From Rhodoferax sp. (GTDB lineage: Bacteria > Pseudomonadota > Gammaproteobacteria > Burkholderiales > Burkholderiaceae_C), in NCBI GenBank assembly GCA_028711355.1, contig JAQTSL010000041.1:1-16377 (forward strand): DNA of 16,377 nucleotides, given 5' to 3'. A program made the position numbers and the translations under genes. Positions 7,588 to 15,079 of the stretch are shown here, piece after piece (the first letter of the stretch is position 1; each line of letters begins with the position of its first letter). Under the pieces are notes generated by a model. The model searched no databases. It was not told the DNA's origin and was given only the letters and a program-made list of their open reading frames with translations.

Positions 7588-7765
7588 AGCTACCGCCATT
7601 TAGCCAAACCATTGGTATTTCACGTTCAGTTTTGCAAAACGAATCGGGCGAACCAGCGCTCGATGGTTTGGCCTGTTCCCGCCAGCCCAGCACATGGCCG
7701 AGGGATCATTTTTACCAATCGAAGTTTGAACTTTCGCTTTGTAACGATACGGTGACTGGTGCGCC

Positions 7766-8170
7766 CTACGCTTGTTGGTTGCGCATCCAGTCGGCGGTCT
7801 GGGCAAACGAAGATTGAAGGATGGCACGCAGCGGCTCGGGCACAGCTACCTCAAGCATCGCCTGACCCATACACGCCAGCCACTGGTCGCGTTCGACCGT
7901 GCCGATCTTGTATGGCAGGTGGCGCTGGCGCAGGCGCGGGTGACCAAAGCGCTCAACATAATGCTGCGGGCCGCCGAGCCAGCCGCACAAAAACCAGAAC
8001 AGCTTGTTGCGCGCGTCGTCCAGGCTAAGCGCGTGCACGCTGCGCAGTTGCGCGTAGGCTGGCTCCAGCTCCATCAGGTCGTAAAAGCGCTCAGTCAAGG
8101 CGCGCACGTTGGCCTCGCCACCAATCTGCTCGAACGGTGTTTGGGTCTGGGTTGGTTCCTCAATCTTCAT
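7766..8170 (-). CDS. Group II truncated haemoglobin (TrHbO-like)
   Basis: This 134-aa protein follows the group II truncated globin pattern: IGGEANVRALTERFYDLM at the start with a B10-type Tyr at residue 30, then KLFWFLCGWLGGP (56-68) and HPRLRQRHLPYKIG (77-90). In the last segment H84 is the proximal haem ligand, followed by ERDQWL with the group II Trp G8 at residue 97. Such globins bind oxygen and are linked to oxidative or nitrosative stress, or to oxygen-dependent metabolism; the exact role here is unknown. The ATG at 8170 is chosen. A TTG two codons upstream (8176) has better spacing from an AGAGG box, so the start is uncertain. The gene lies just behind the FtsX-like permease gene on the same strand, with a dispersed repeat filling the gap. 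Confidence 0.92.
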   Translation of the reverse strand: MKIEEPTQTQTPFEQIGGEANVRALTERFYDLMELEPAYAQLRSVHALSLDDARNKLFWFLCGWLGGPQHYVERFGHPRLRQRHLPYKIGTVERDQWLACMGQAMLEVAVPEPLRAILQSSFAQTADWMRNQQA

Positions 8171-8179
8171 GGTCAAATT

Positions 8180-8228
8180 GGCCTCTAGCCCTTGTTCAGT
8201 ATGCGCAAGAAGCTCTGTTTTTTATATC
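8180..8228 (-). repeat. Dispersed repeat family A, copy A5 (between permease and globin genes)
   Basis: The plus-strand sequence gcctctagcccttgttcag, then a GCGCAAG core, AGCTCTG and an AT-rich tttatatc end, lines up with the copy at 15852-15900 (gcttctagctc..., GCAAGCGC, AGCTCTT, attttgatag). The element makes up almost the whole gap between the permease stop codon and the globin start, and it contains the likely globin ribosome-binding site (AGAGG on the minus strand). Confidence 0.65.
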
Positions 8229-8230
8229 GT

Positions 8231-10750
8231 TTATTGTGCCGCAGCCCGCAGCGTCTGGACCACCGGGCGCGTCAGCACCTCACGCAGCCCCCACCAACCG
8301 GCCAGCAGCGCCAATACGGCACCGGCCAGCGCACCCAGCAGCGGAACCCACAGCGACACGGCCCAGTCAAAGTTGAAGACATATTTGGCCAGTGCCCAAC
8401 CGACCGCGCTGGCCACGATGGAAGCCAGCAAACCCGCCAGCAGCCCCACCCCCGCCAGCTCAATGCGCTGCACCCGGCGCAGCAAACTGGCACGCGCCCC
8501 CACCGCGCGCATGATGGCAAATTCTCGCGCGCGCTCTTCACGCGTGGCGGTCACCGCGGCAAACAGCACCACCAGCCCGGCAGCCAGGGTGAAGGCAAAC
8601 AAGAATTCCACCGCGCCGATCACCTGGTCCAGCACGCGCTGAATTTGCGCGATGGTGGCGGTCATATCGACCGTGGTGATGTTGGGAAACTGGCGCACCA
8701 GCGCCGCATCAAAGCCGGGCGTGGCCGGTGCCCTGAAGGCGCTCATGTAGGTGGCGGGCACGCCGTCGAGTTTGTCCACCGGGTACATGGCAAAGAAGTT
8801 GGCGCGCATCGAGCCCCAATCCACCTTGCGCAGCGAGGTGATTTTGGACACCACCCGCATACCGCCCACGTCAAAGGTGAGCTGGTCGCCCAGGCTCAGG
8901 TTCAGCGTTTGGGCAATGCCTTCTTCGATGCTGATGGCACCTGCTTCGTCGTTTTGCCAGCGCCCGGCCACGGTGACGTTTTGCTCGGGCAGGCGCGCGC
9001 TGTGCGACAGGTTGAACTCGCGGTCCACCAGGCGGCGCGCGCGTTCATCGTCGAAATCGTCAGGGTTGACCTCGTGGTCGTTCACCGCCACCAGCCGGCC
9101 ACGGATCATCGGAAACCAGTCAAACTTGGTCACGCCCGCATCGCGTAGCGTGCGCGTGAAAGCATCGCCCTGCTCCGGCATGACGTTGATGACAAAGCGG
9201 TTGGGTGCGTCCGCTGGCGTAGCGGCACGCCAACTGGCCACCAGGTCGGTACGCAACAGCACCAGCAACACCAACGCCAACAAGCCCACCGCCAGGCTGC
9301 TGACCTGCACCACGGCAAAGGCTGGCCGTGCGGCAATCTGGCGCGTGGCCAGCACCAGCGCGGTAGGTGCCGTGGCATCGTTCACCAACGCGCGCAGCAG
9401 CTTCACGGCCAGCCAGCTCATGCCAGCAAACAACAGCGTGGCGGCGGCAAAACCGCCCACCGCAATCAGGCCGAGCTTGAGGTCGTTGCTGGCGGCCAGC
9501 AGCAGCGCGGCAAAGCCGATCAGCCCGACGCCCAGCACCGTCAACGATGCCGGTTTGAGCCCGCCGACGTCGCGACGGATCACCCGCAGCGGCGGCACCT
9601 GCGCCAGTTGCAGCACCGGTGGCAGGCCAAATGCCAGCAACAGCGTCAGCCCCATGCCCAGGCCAAACAGCACCGGCCAGATGCCCGGCGCGGGCAAGCT
9701 GGCGTCCACCAGGCCCGCCAGCAGCGCGACAAAGCCGTAATGCACGGCAAAACCCAAGGCAACCCCGGCGGCGCTGGCCAGCAGCCCCACCAGCACAAAT
9801 TCAAGGCTGTACGCCCCGGCGATGGTACGCTGGGGCAAGCCCAGCACGCGCAGCATGGCGCAGTCATCCAGGTGGCTGGCGGCAAAGCCGCGTGCAGCCA
9901 GCGCTACTGCCACGGCGCTGAGCAACGCCGCCAACAGCGCCACCAGGTTCAAGAATTTTTCAGCCCGCTCCAGCGTGGTGCCCAGCTCGGGGCGGCCACC
10001 CTGCAAGGCCTCAACGCGCGTGCCGCGCACGGTGTGCGACTCGACCTGCGCCTGCGCCCAATCGACAAACGCCTGCACCGCCTGCTCGTCCCCCGCCACC
10101 GCTTGGCGGTAACGCAATCGGCTGGCGGGTTGTACCAGCCCGGTAGCAGCCACATCGGCCAGGTTCATCATGACGCGCGGCGAAAAGTTCATGAAACCGG
10201 CACCCCGATCCGGCTCCACCACAATGATGCGCTCCACCTGCAACGGCAACTCGCCCAACAGCAGCTTGTCGCCCACGCGCAAGCCCAAGCTTTCCAGCAC
10301 CGCCGCATCCACCCAAACGCGCCCCGGTGGCGGCACCGCACGCACAGAGATATCCGGCGCACCCGGCAAGGCGCTCAGGCGCAAACTGCCACGCAGCGGG
10401 TAACCGGACTCCACCGCCTTGAGCGCCACCAGCTTGATCTGCCCGCCTAAAGCGTCAGGAGCGCGCGCCATGGTTGGGAAGGTGAGGTTTTGCGCCTGTT
10501 GCAAGCCCAGGCGTTGCGCCTGCTCAATAAACGTGGGGGGAACGGAATAGTCGCTGACCACCACCGCGTCGCCACCGAGCAACTGGCGCGCGTCGCGCTG
10601 CAAGCCGCCTTTGAGCCGATCGGCAAAAAAGCCCACTGCCGTGAGCGCCGCCACCGCCAGCGTTACCGCCACCATCAGCAGACGCAGCTCACCCGCGCGC
10701 AGGTCACGTGTCAGGCTGCGCCAGCCCAGTTTCAGAAAAGAGATTTGCAT
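8231..10750 (-). CDS. FtsX-like ABC transporter permease (YbbP type)
   Basis: This 839-aa inner-membrane protein has the YbbP/LolC-FtsX-like duplicated architecture. One N-terminal transmembrane helix (about residues 22-45) is followed by a large periplasmic domain. A cluster of helices comes next, beginning FLNLVALLAALLSAVAVALAARG and continuing through VLVGLLASAAGVALGF, GLGMGLTLLLAFGL, VGLIGFAALLLA and SSLAVGLLALVLLVLL. A second periplasmic domain leads to three C-terminal helices. I count about ten transmembrane segments. YbbP works with the ATPase YbbA and is suggested to extract or export hydrophobic substrates from the membrane; the substrate is not settled. No ATPase gene lies next to it in this window, so the partner must be elsewhere. 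The gene starts at ATG 10750, and its upstream region carries the hairpin array. Confidence 0.9.
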   Translation of the reverse strand: MQISFLKLGWRSLTRDLRAGELRLLMVAVTLAVAALTAVGFFADRLKGGLQRDARQLLGGDAVVVSDYSVPPTFIEQAQRLGLQQAQNLTFPTMARAPDALGGQIKLVALKAVESGYPLRGSLRLSALPGAPDISVRAVPPPGRVWVDAAVLESLGLRVGDKLLLGELPLQVERIIVVEPDRGAGFMNFSPRVMMNLADVAATGLVQPASRLRYRQAVAGDEQAVQAFVDWAQAQVESHTVRGTRVEALQGGRPELGTTLERAEKFLNLVALLAALLSAVAVALAARGFAASHLDDCAMLRVLGLPQRTIAGAYSLEFVLVGLLASAAGVALGFAVHYGFVALLAGLVDASLPAPGIWPVLFGLGMGLTLLLAFGLPPVLQLAQVPPLRVIRRDVGGLKPASLTVLGVGLIGFAALLLAASNDLKLGLIAVGGFAAATLLFAGMSWLAVKLLRALVNDATAPTALVLATRQIAARPAFAVVQVSSLAVGLLALVLLVLLRTDLVASWRAATPADAPNRFVINVMPEQGDAFTRTLRDAGVTKFDWFPMIRGRLVAVNDHEVNPDDFDDERARRLVDREFNLSHSARLPEQNVTVAGRWQNDEAGAISIEEGIAQTLNLSLGDQLTFDVGGMRVVSKITSLRKVDWGSMRANFFAMYPVDKLDGVPATYMSAFRAPATPGFDAALVRQFPNITTVDMTATIAQIQRVLDQVIGAVEFLFAFTLAAGLVVLFAAVTATREERAREFAIMRAVGARASLLRRVQRIELAGVGLLAGLLASIVASAVGWALAKYVFNFDWAVSLWVPLLGALAGAVLALLAGWWGLREVLTRPVVQTLRAAAQ

Positions 10751-10812
10751 GGGGCAACGATACCGCAGATGGGCGCTTTGAGAGCGGACGGGCGGCGATC
10801 AGCCTCTTGGGA

Positions 10813-10832
10813 ATTGAGGATTGAGGATTGAG
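10813..10832 (+). repeat. Short tandem repeat, attgagg x 2.9
   Basis: The heptamer ATTGAGG occurs twice in direct tandem, followed by ATTGAG (10813-10832). It lies in the upstream region of the permease gene, next to the hairpin array, and has no evident function. It may be a replication-slippage tract. Confidence 0.75.
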
Positions 10833-10846
10833 CTGACTATTTCTTG

Positions 10847-11025
10847 ATCAGTTGGGGACAGAGCATATTTGCTGCGCAAATCTTGGTCTGTCCCGCAATT
10901 CTTTAATCAGTTGGGGACAGAGCAAATTTGCTGCGCAAATCTTGGTCTGTCCCGCAAATCTAACATCCGACAATCAGTTGGGGACAGAGCAAGCTCACTT
11001 CGTGTAGCCTTGGTCTGTCCCACAA
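10847..11025. repeat. Array of three REP-like hairpin units
   Basis: Three units of about 50 bases each carry the outer stem GGGACAGA...TCTGTCCC: 10855-10862/10887-10894, 10914-10921/10946-10953 and 10981-10988/11014-11021. Each is introduced by ATCAGTTG. Units 1 and 2 share an inner stem ATTTGC-TGC-GCAAAT. Unit 3 keeps the outer stem but has a different inner stem (CAC-TTC-GTG). The spacing between units is 59 and 67 bases. The array ends 4 bases before the icmF stop codon, so the hairpins follow icmF directly in its transcript and could end or stabilise it. They also lie upstream of the permease gene. Confidence 0.85.
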
Positions 11026-11029
11026 TGTC

Positions 11030-14000
11030 TCACATATTCCTTCGGTACTGCCCGCCCACCTCAAACAGGGCGTTGGTGATCTGGCCAAGGCTGCAGACGC
11101 GCACGGCATCCATCAGCACTTCAAATACATTCAGGTTGTCGATCACAGCTTGCTGCAGGCGCTTGAGTTGCGCCGGGGCGGCGGCGGCATGTTTGGCATG
11201 AAAGCCGGCCAGGCGCTTGAGCTGGCTTTGCTTTTCTTCTTCGGTACTGCGCGCCAGCTCCAGCTTGTCATTGACCGGGTCGCCATGCGGGTTGCGGAAG
11301 GTGTTGACGCCGATGATGGGCAGCTCGCCGGTGTGTTTGAGCATTTCGTAGGTCATCGATTCGTCCTGAATCTTGCCGCGCTGATAACCGGTCTCCATGG
11401 CACCCAGCACGCCACCACGCTCGGTGATGCGCTCAAATTCTGATAGCACGGCTTCTTCAACCAGCTCGGTCAGCTCTTCGATGATGAAGGCACCCTGGTT
11501 CGGGTTTTCGTTCTTGGCCAGGCCCCATTCGCGGTTGATGATGAGCTGGATTGCCATGGCGCGGCGCACCGAATCTTCGGTGGGCGTGGTGATGGCCTCG
11601 TCAAACGCGTTGGTGTGCAGGCTGTTGCAGTTGTCGTAGATGGCGATCAGCGCTTGCAAGGTGGTGCGGATGTCGTTGAATTGAATTTCTTGCGCGTGCA
11701 GGCTGCGCCCGGATGTCTGGATGTGGTACTTGAGCTTTTGGCTGCGCTCGTTGGCACCGTATTTCTCTTTCATCGCCACCGCCCAGATGCGCCGCGCCAC
11801 ACGGCCCATCACGGTGTATTCCGGGTCCATGCCGTTGGAAAAGAAGAAGCTTAAATTGGGCGCAAAGTCGTCAATGTGCATGCCGCGCGCCAGGTAGGCT
11901 TCAACAAAAGTAAAGCCATTGCTCAGGGTAAAGGCGAGTTGGCTGATCGGGTTGGCACCGGCTTCGGCAATGTGGTAACCACTGATCGACACGCTGTAGA
12001 AGTTGCGCACGTTATGGTGTACAAAAAAGCTGGCAATGTCGCCCATCACCTTCAGGCTGAATTCGGTGCTGAACAGGCAGGTGTTCTGGCCCTGGTCTTC
12101 TTTCAAAATGTCGGCCTGCACCGTGCCACGTACGTTGGACAGCACCCATTCACGGATCTTTTGCGCCTCAGTGTCGGTCGGCTCCCGGCCGTTGTCTGCT
12201 GCAAACTTTTCCAGATTCTGGTCGATCGCGGCATTCATGAACATCGCCAGAATGCTCGGCGCCGGGCCGTTGATGGTCATCGAAACGCTGGTGGTGGGGC
12301 AGCATAAATCAAAGCCGCCATACAACACCTTCAGGTCGTCGATGGTGGCAATGGAAACGCCACTGTTGCCAATTTTGCCGTAGATGTCTGGCCGCGGGTC
12401 GGGGTCGTTGCCATACAGCGTGACCGAGTCAAACGCCGTGCTCAGGCGTTTGGCCGGCATACCGCTTGACAGCAATTTAAAGCGCTTGTTGGTTCTGAAC
12501 GGGTCGCCTTCGCCAGCAAACATACGCGTCGGGTCCTCGCCCTCGCGCTTGAAGGCAAAGGTGCCGGCGGTATAGGGGTAGCTGCCGGGCACGTTGTCCT
12601 GCATCAGCCATTTGAGGATTTCGCCGTGGTCTTCGTACTGCGGCAGGCAGACTTTGCGGATGGTGGTGCCGCTCAAGGTCTTGGTGGTGAGCTGGGTGCA
12701 GATTTCCTTGTCACGGATTTTCACGACGTACATATCGCCGGCGTAGGCTTGCTGCATGGCGGGCCACTGCGCCAGCAGCTTGGCCGCTGCCGGGTCTTGC
12801 CGCTCTGAGCGTTCCTGGGCCAGCGCTTGCACCGTGCCGTAAGCGCCGGGCTTGGCGCTGCCGTCTTTGCCCGGGTCGGCGGCCAGCAACATTTGTGCGG
12901 TGGCGTTAAGTTGCTGGATTTCACGCGCCAGTTTGGCCTGGGCGCGCGCTTTCTTTTTGTAACCACGCACGGTGTCGCTGATTTCGGCCAGGTAGCGCGT
13001 GCGCGCGGCCGGCAACACCGGGCTCTGGTTGGTGCTGTGACGCACGCTCACCTTGGGCAACACACCTTCACGCAAGGGCAGACCCAGTTCGGCCAGCCGC
13101 ACGCTCAACGCCTGGTACAGCGCGGTCACGCCATCGTCGTTAAAGCGCGCGGCCATGGTGCCAAACACCGGCATCTGATCGACTGGCGTGGTGAACGCCT
13201 CGCGGTTGCGCTGCACCTGCTTGGCCACGTCACGCAACGCGTCAACGGCGCCCTTGCGGTCGAATTTGTTGATGACAACAAACTCGGCAAAGTCGAGCAT
13301 ATCGATTTTTTCCAGTTGGCTGGCGGCACCAAACTCAGGTGTCATCACGTAAATTGGCACGTCCACCAGCGGCACGATGGCCGCGTCGCCCTGGCCGATG
13401 CCCGAGGTTTCTACAACGATCAGGTCAAACCCGGCCACCTTGCAGGCCGCCACCACGTCGGGCAGCGCGGCGCTGATCTCAGAGCCAAAGTCGCGCGTGG
13501 CCAGGGATCGCATAAAGACGCGGGAGCCGGTGTCGCCGCCGGGCCGCCCCAAGGCGATACCAGCCCCCTCGGGGGGCAGCGAACCACACGCAGCGGGGAG
13601 CGTGGGGGCAACTTTTCCCCAGGGCCCGATGGCATTCATGCGGATGCGGTCACCCAGCAGCGCTCCGCCGCTTTTGCGCCGGCTCGGGTCAATGCTGATC
13701 ACCGCCACCCGCAGCGCATCGCTTTGGTCCAGCCGCAGGCGGCGGATCAGCTCGTCGGTCAGGCTCGATTTACCCGCACCGCCGGTACCGGTGATGCCCA
13801 CCACCGGTATTTTTTTAGTAGCTGCTTGCGCCCGCAGTTCTTGTGCTAGAGCCGAAAAAGGCTCGGAGGTTTTGCCACCTTCACTGGACTGCTCCAGCGC
13901 AGTGATCAACTGCGCCAGCGCGCGCCAGGCCAGCTCGGAATGACCCAGGATGGCATCAAGTGCCTTGGGCGCATAGCCGCTGATGTCGTGGTCACAGCGC

Positions 14001-14443
14001 TTGACCATCTCGCCGATCATGCCGGCCAGGCCCATGCGTTGGCCGTCTTCGGGGCTGTAAATGCGCGCCACACCGTAGTCCATCAACTCCTTGATTTCTC
14101 TCGGCACGATGACACCGCCGCCGCCGCCAAACACCTGAATATGCGCGCCGCCCCGGGCTTTGAGCAGATCGACCATGTACTTGAAATACTCCACATGGCC
14201 ACCCTGATAGCTGCTGATGGCAATACCCTGCGCATCTTCTTGCAGGGCCGCGGTCACCACCTCATCGACGCTGCGGTTGTGACCCAGGTGGATCACCTCG
14301 GCACCCATGCTTTGCAAAATGCGACGCATGATGTTGATGGCCGCGTCGTGCCCGTCAAACAGGCTGGCGGCGGTGACAAAGCGCACCTTGTGCGTGGGAC
14401 GATAGTTGGCCAGGGCCTTGAAGTCGGCGGACAGATCGGTCAT
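11030..14443 (-). CDS. icmF: Fused isobutyryl-CoA mutase / G-protein chaperone (IcmF)
   Basis: This 1137-aa protein has the IcmF domain order. An adenosylcobalamin-binding domain comes first, with LFDGHDAAINIMRR and ligand His H32. A MeaB-type GTPase follows, with Walker A GTGGAGKS at about 219-226, GGALLGDRIRM and VETSGIGQ. The mutase substrate domain comes last. IcmF interconverts isobutyryl-CoA and n-butyryl-CoA using B12, and some members also act on isovaleryl/pivalyl-CoA. Two specificity residues fit IcmF and not methylmalonyl-CoA mutase: F629 in YPYTAGTFAF, where the latter has Tyr, and Q786 in KEDQGQNTC, where it has Arg. The ATG at 14443 has a GGAGA ribosome-binding site; the 39 upstream in-frame codons are untypical. 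Two segments look like inserted repeat DNA: residues about 198-212, in the linker before Walker A, and about 273-308, inside the GTPase domain. The gene is divergent from the rhodanese and has a palindromic operator upstream. Confidence 0.95.
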   Translation of the reverse strand: MTDLSADFKALANYRPTHKVRFVTAASLFDGHDAAINIMRRILQSMGAEVIHLGHNRSVDEVVTAALQEDAQGIAISSYQGGHVEYFKYMVDLLKARGGAHIQVFGGGGGVIVPREIKELMDYGVARIYSPEDGQRMGLAGMIGEMVKRCDHDISGYAPKALDAILGHSELAWRALAQLITALEQSSEGGKTSEPFSALAQELRAQAATKKIPVVGITGTGGAGKSSLTDELIRRLRLDQSDALRVAVISIDPSRRKSGGALLGDRIRMNAIGPWGKVAPTLPAACGSLPPEGAGIALGRPGGDTGSRVFMRSLATRDFGSEISAALPDVVAACKVAGFDLIVVETSGIGQGDAAIVPLVDVPIYVMTPEFGAASQLEKIDMLDFAEFVVINKFDRKGAVDALRDVAKQVQRNREAFTTPVDQMPVFGTMAARFNDDGVTALYQALSVRLAELGLPLREGVLPKVSVRHSTNQSPVLPAARTRYLAEISDTVRGYKKKARAQAKLAREIQQLNATAQMLLAADPGKDGSAKPGAYGTVQALAQERSERQDPAAAKLLAQWPAMQQAYAGDMYVVKIRDKEICTQLTTKTLSGTTIRKVCLPQYEDHGEILKWLMQDNVPGSYPYTAGTFAFKREGEDPTRMFAGEGDPFRTNKRFKLLSSGMPAKRLSTAFDSVTLYGNDPDPRPDIYGKIGNSGVSIATIDDLKVLYGGFDLCCPTTSVSMTINGPAPSILAMFMNAAIDQNLEKFAADNGREPTDTEAQKIREWVLSNVRGTVQADILKEDQGQNTCLFSTEFSLKVMGDIASFFVHHNVRNFYSVSISGYHIAEAGANPISQLAFTLSNGFTFVEAYLARGMHIDDFAPNLSFFFSNGMDPEYTVMGRVARRIWAVAMKEKYGANERSQKLKYHIQTSGRSLHAQEIQFNDIRTTLQALIAIYDNCNSLHTNAFDEAITTPTEDSVRRAMAIQLIINREWGLAKNENPNQGAFIIEELTELVEEAVLSEFERITERGGVLGAMETGYQRGKIQDESMTYEMLKHTGELPIIGVNTFRNPHGDPVNDKLELARSTEEEKQSQLKRLAGFHAKHAAAAPAQLKRLQQAVIDNLNVFEVLMDAVRVCSLGQITNALFEVGGQYRRNM
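13523..13627. repeat. GC-rich palindromic repeat inserted in frame in icmF (family C)
   Basis: This stretch of about 105 bases includes CCCCCTCGGGGG and GCCGGGCCGCCCCAAGGC-type blocks and resembles a repeat I remember as abundant between genes in Comamonadaceae. It is translated as about 35 residues (beginning GPWGKVAPTLPAACGSLPPE) between DRIRMNAI and VFMRSLATRD of the IcmF GTPase domain, where I expect only a short connection. The frame is kept and the downstream motifs are intact. Confidence 0.7.
13811..13853 (+). repeat. Dispersed repeat family A, copy A3 (inside icmF)
   Basis: The sequence ttttttagtagctgcttgcg, then ...TTGTGCTAGAGCC, follows the family-A order of AT-rich end, AGCTGC.TGCGC core and CTAGAG end. 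It is read in frame on the minus strand as SALAQELRAQAATKK, just before the Walker A region of IcmF, in the linker between the B12 and GTPase domains. Confidence 0.6.
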
Positions 14444-14513
14444 GGTGCAGGTCTCCGTGAAAGGCGGTATCAAAAGTGAATCAGCGATCAGACCAGCGTG
14501 GGCTGACTTGACG

Positions 14514-14529
14514 TTGACGTAAACGTCAA
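14514..14529. promoter_or_regulatory. Perfect 16-bp palindrome, probable operator (LiuR/MerR-like)
   Basis: TTGACGTAAACGTCAA is a perfect inverted repeat of two 7-bp arms around AA. It lies 71 bases upstream of the icmF start and 67 bases upstream of the rhodanese start, in the only divergent gap of the window. A further TTGACG (14508-14513) adjoins it. It resembles sites of MerR-family regulators of branched-chain acyl-CoA degradation such as LiuR (from memory), which suits icmF. A weak minus-strand promoter candidate is TTGAAT (14555-14560) and TAAGAT (14529-14534) with a 20-base spacer; the palindrome would overlap this -10 box. Confidence 0.6.
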
Positions 14530-14595
14530 TCTTACCGGTTTTTGTCGGTCGGCGATTCAAGGTAAAGTGGCGCCCAGTTTTTCATAGGCCACACC

Positions 14596-15039
14596 ATGCC
14601 AAATCAACCTGCCAACGCCGCTCCTGCACCCATTGAACCAATCCCGGCAGCCGGCTACGCTGGCGACGTTTCGTGCCAAACGGCATATCGTTGGTGGCAA
14701 AGCGGTCAGGCGGTGCTGGTGGATGTACGTAGCAGCGCGGAGCTTGCGTGGGTTGGCTTTGTGCCAGGTGCGGTCAGCGTGCCCTTCAAGCAATGGCCTG
14801 ATATGGCGCTCAACCCGGACTTTGACGCGCAACTGCACGCTGCGGTGCCACCCGACAAAAAGGTGCTGATGCTGTGCCGCAGTGGCGTGCGTTCGATTGC
14901 CGCGGCACAACGGGCCGCCCAACTCGGCCTACAGGCTTACAACGTGCTCGAAGGATTTGAAGGCGACGCGAACGAGCAAGGCCAGCGCAATCGCCTGGGT
15001 GGCTGGCGTTACCACGGCCTGCCGTGGCGGCAGGGCTGA
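14596..15039 (+). CDS. Single-domain rhodanese-like protein
   Basis: This 147-aa protein has one rhodanese domain. GDVSCQTAYRWWQSGQAVLVDVRSSAE is the N-terminal rhodanese signature, and LCRSGVRS gives the six-residue active-site loop with catalytic C94, the Cys that carries persulfide sulfur. A proline- and alanine-rich N-terminal tail of about 20 residues has no hydrophobic core, so I see no signal peptide and expect a cytoplasmic protein. Single-domain rhodaneses transfer sulfane sulfur to acceptors such as thiols or cyanide; the physiological acceptor is unknown here. It lies 40 bases upstream of coaX on the same strand, and the two may be co-transcribed. It is divergent from icmF, so the shared palindrome could affect both. 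Confidence 0.92.
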   Translation: MPNQPANAAPAPIEPIPAAGYAGDVSCQTAYRWWQSGQAVLVDVRSSAELAWVGFVPGAVSVPFKQWPDMALNPDFDAQLHAAVPPDKKVLMLCRSGVRSIAAAQRAAQLGLQAYNVLEGFEGDANEQGQRNRLGGWRYHGLPWRQG

Positions 15040-15079
15040 TCCACGCGAAGCCTGACTGATCACTTTAAAGAACGTACCC

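Larger units (their letters stand above)
7305..7765. other. Non-coding gap between mod and the truncated haemoglobin gene
   Basis: No convincing gene lies in these 461 bases. The stretch contains the presumed mod promoter region, a family-A repeat (7400-7445) and a perfect 14-bp hairpin (7538-7587). From 7588 to 7765 I can see only unassigned sequence; a minus-strand frame there ends in QWFG and might be a decayed gene tail, but I do not recognise it. Positions 7516-7526 carry an AT-rich ctttttttgta run. I could not identify -35/-10 boxes for mod with any confidence. Confidence 0.6.

Noticed and set aside
7446..7817. Plus-strand 123-codon frame in the gap before the globin gene
   Set aside because: It spans the 14-bp hairpin and runs into the end of the globin gene on the other strand; no ribosome-binding site and no family resemblance.
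8192..9148. Long plus-strand open frame (318 codons) opposite the permease gene
   Set aside because: It encodes His/Gln/Arg-rich low-complexity sequence typical of an antisense shadow of a GC-rich gene; the minus-strand frame has clear membrane-protein character.
10847..11025. Possible CRISPR array
   Set aside because: Only three units, each a self-complementary hairpin of about 50 bases, with spacers that are short and uneven and no cas genes.
12827..13849. 340-codon plus-strand open frame opposite icmF
   Set aside because: Antisense shadow: no family resemblance, composition biased to His, Gly and Arg, and fully covered by the well-supported icmF.
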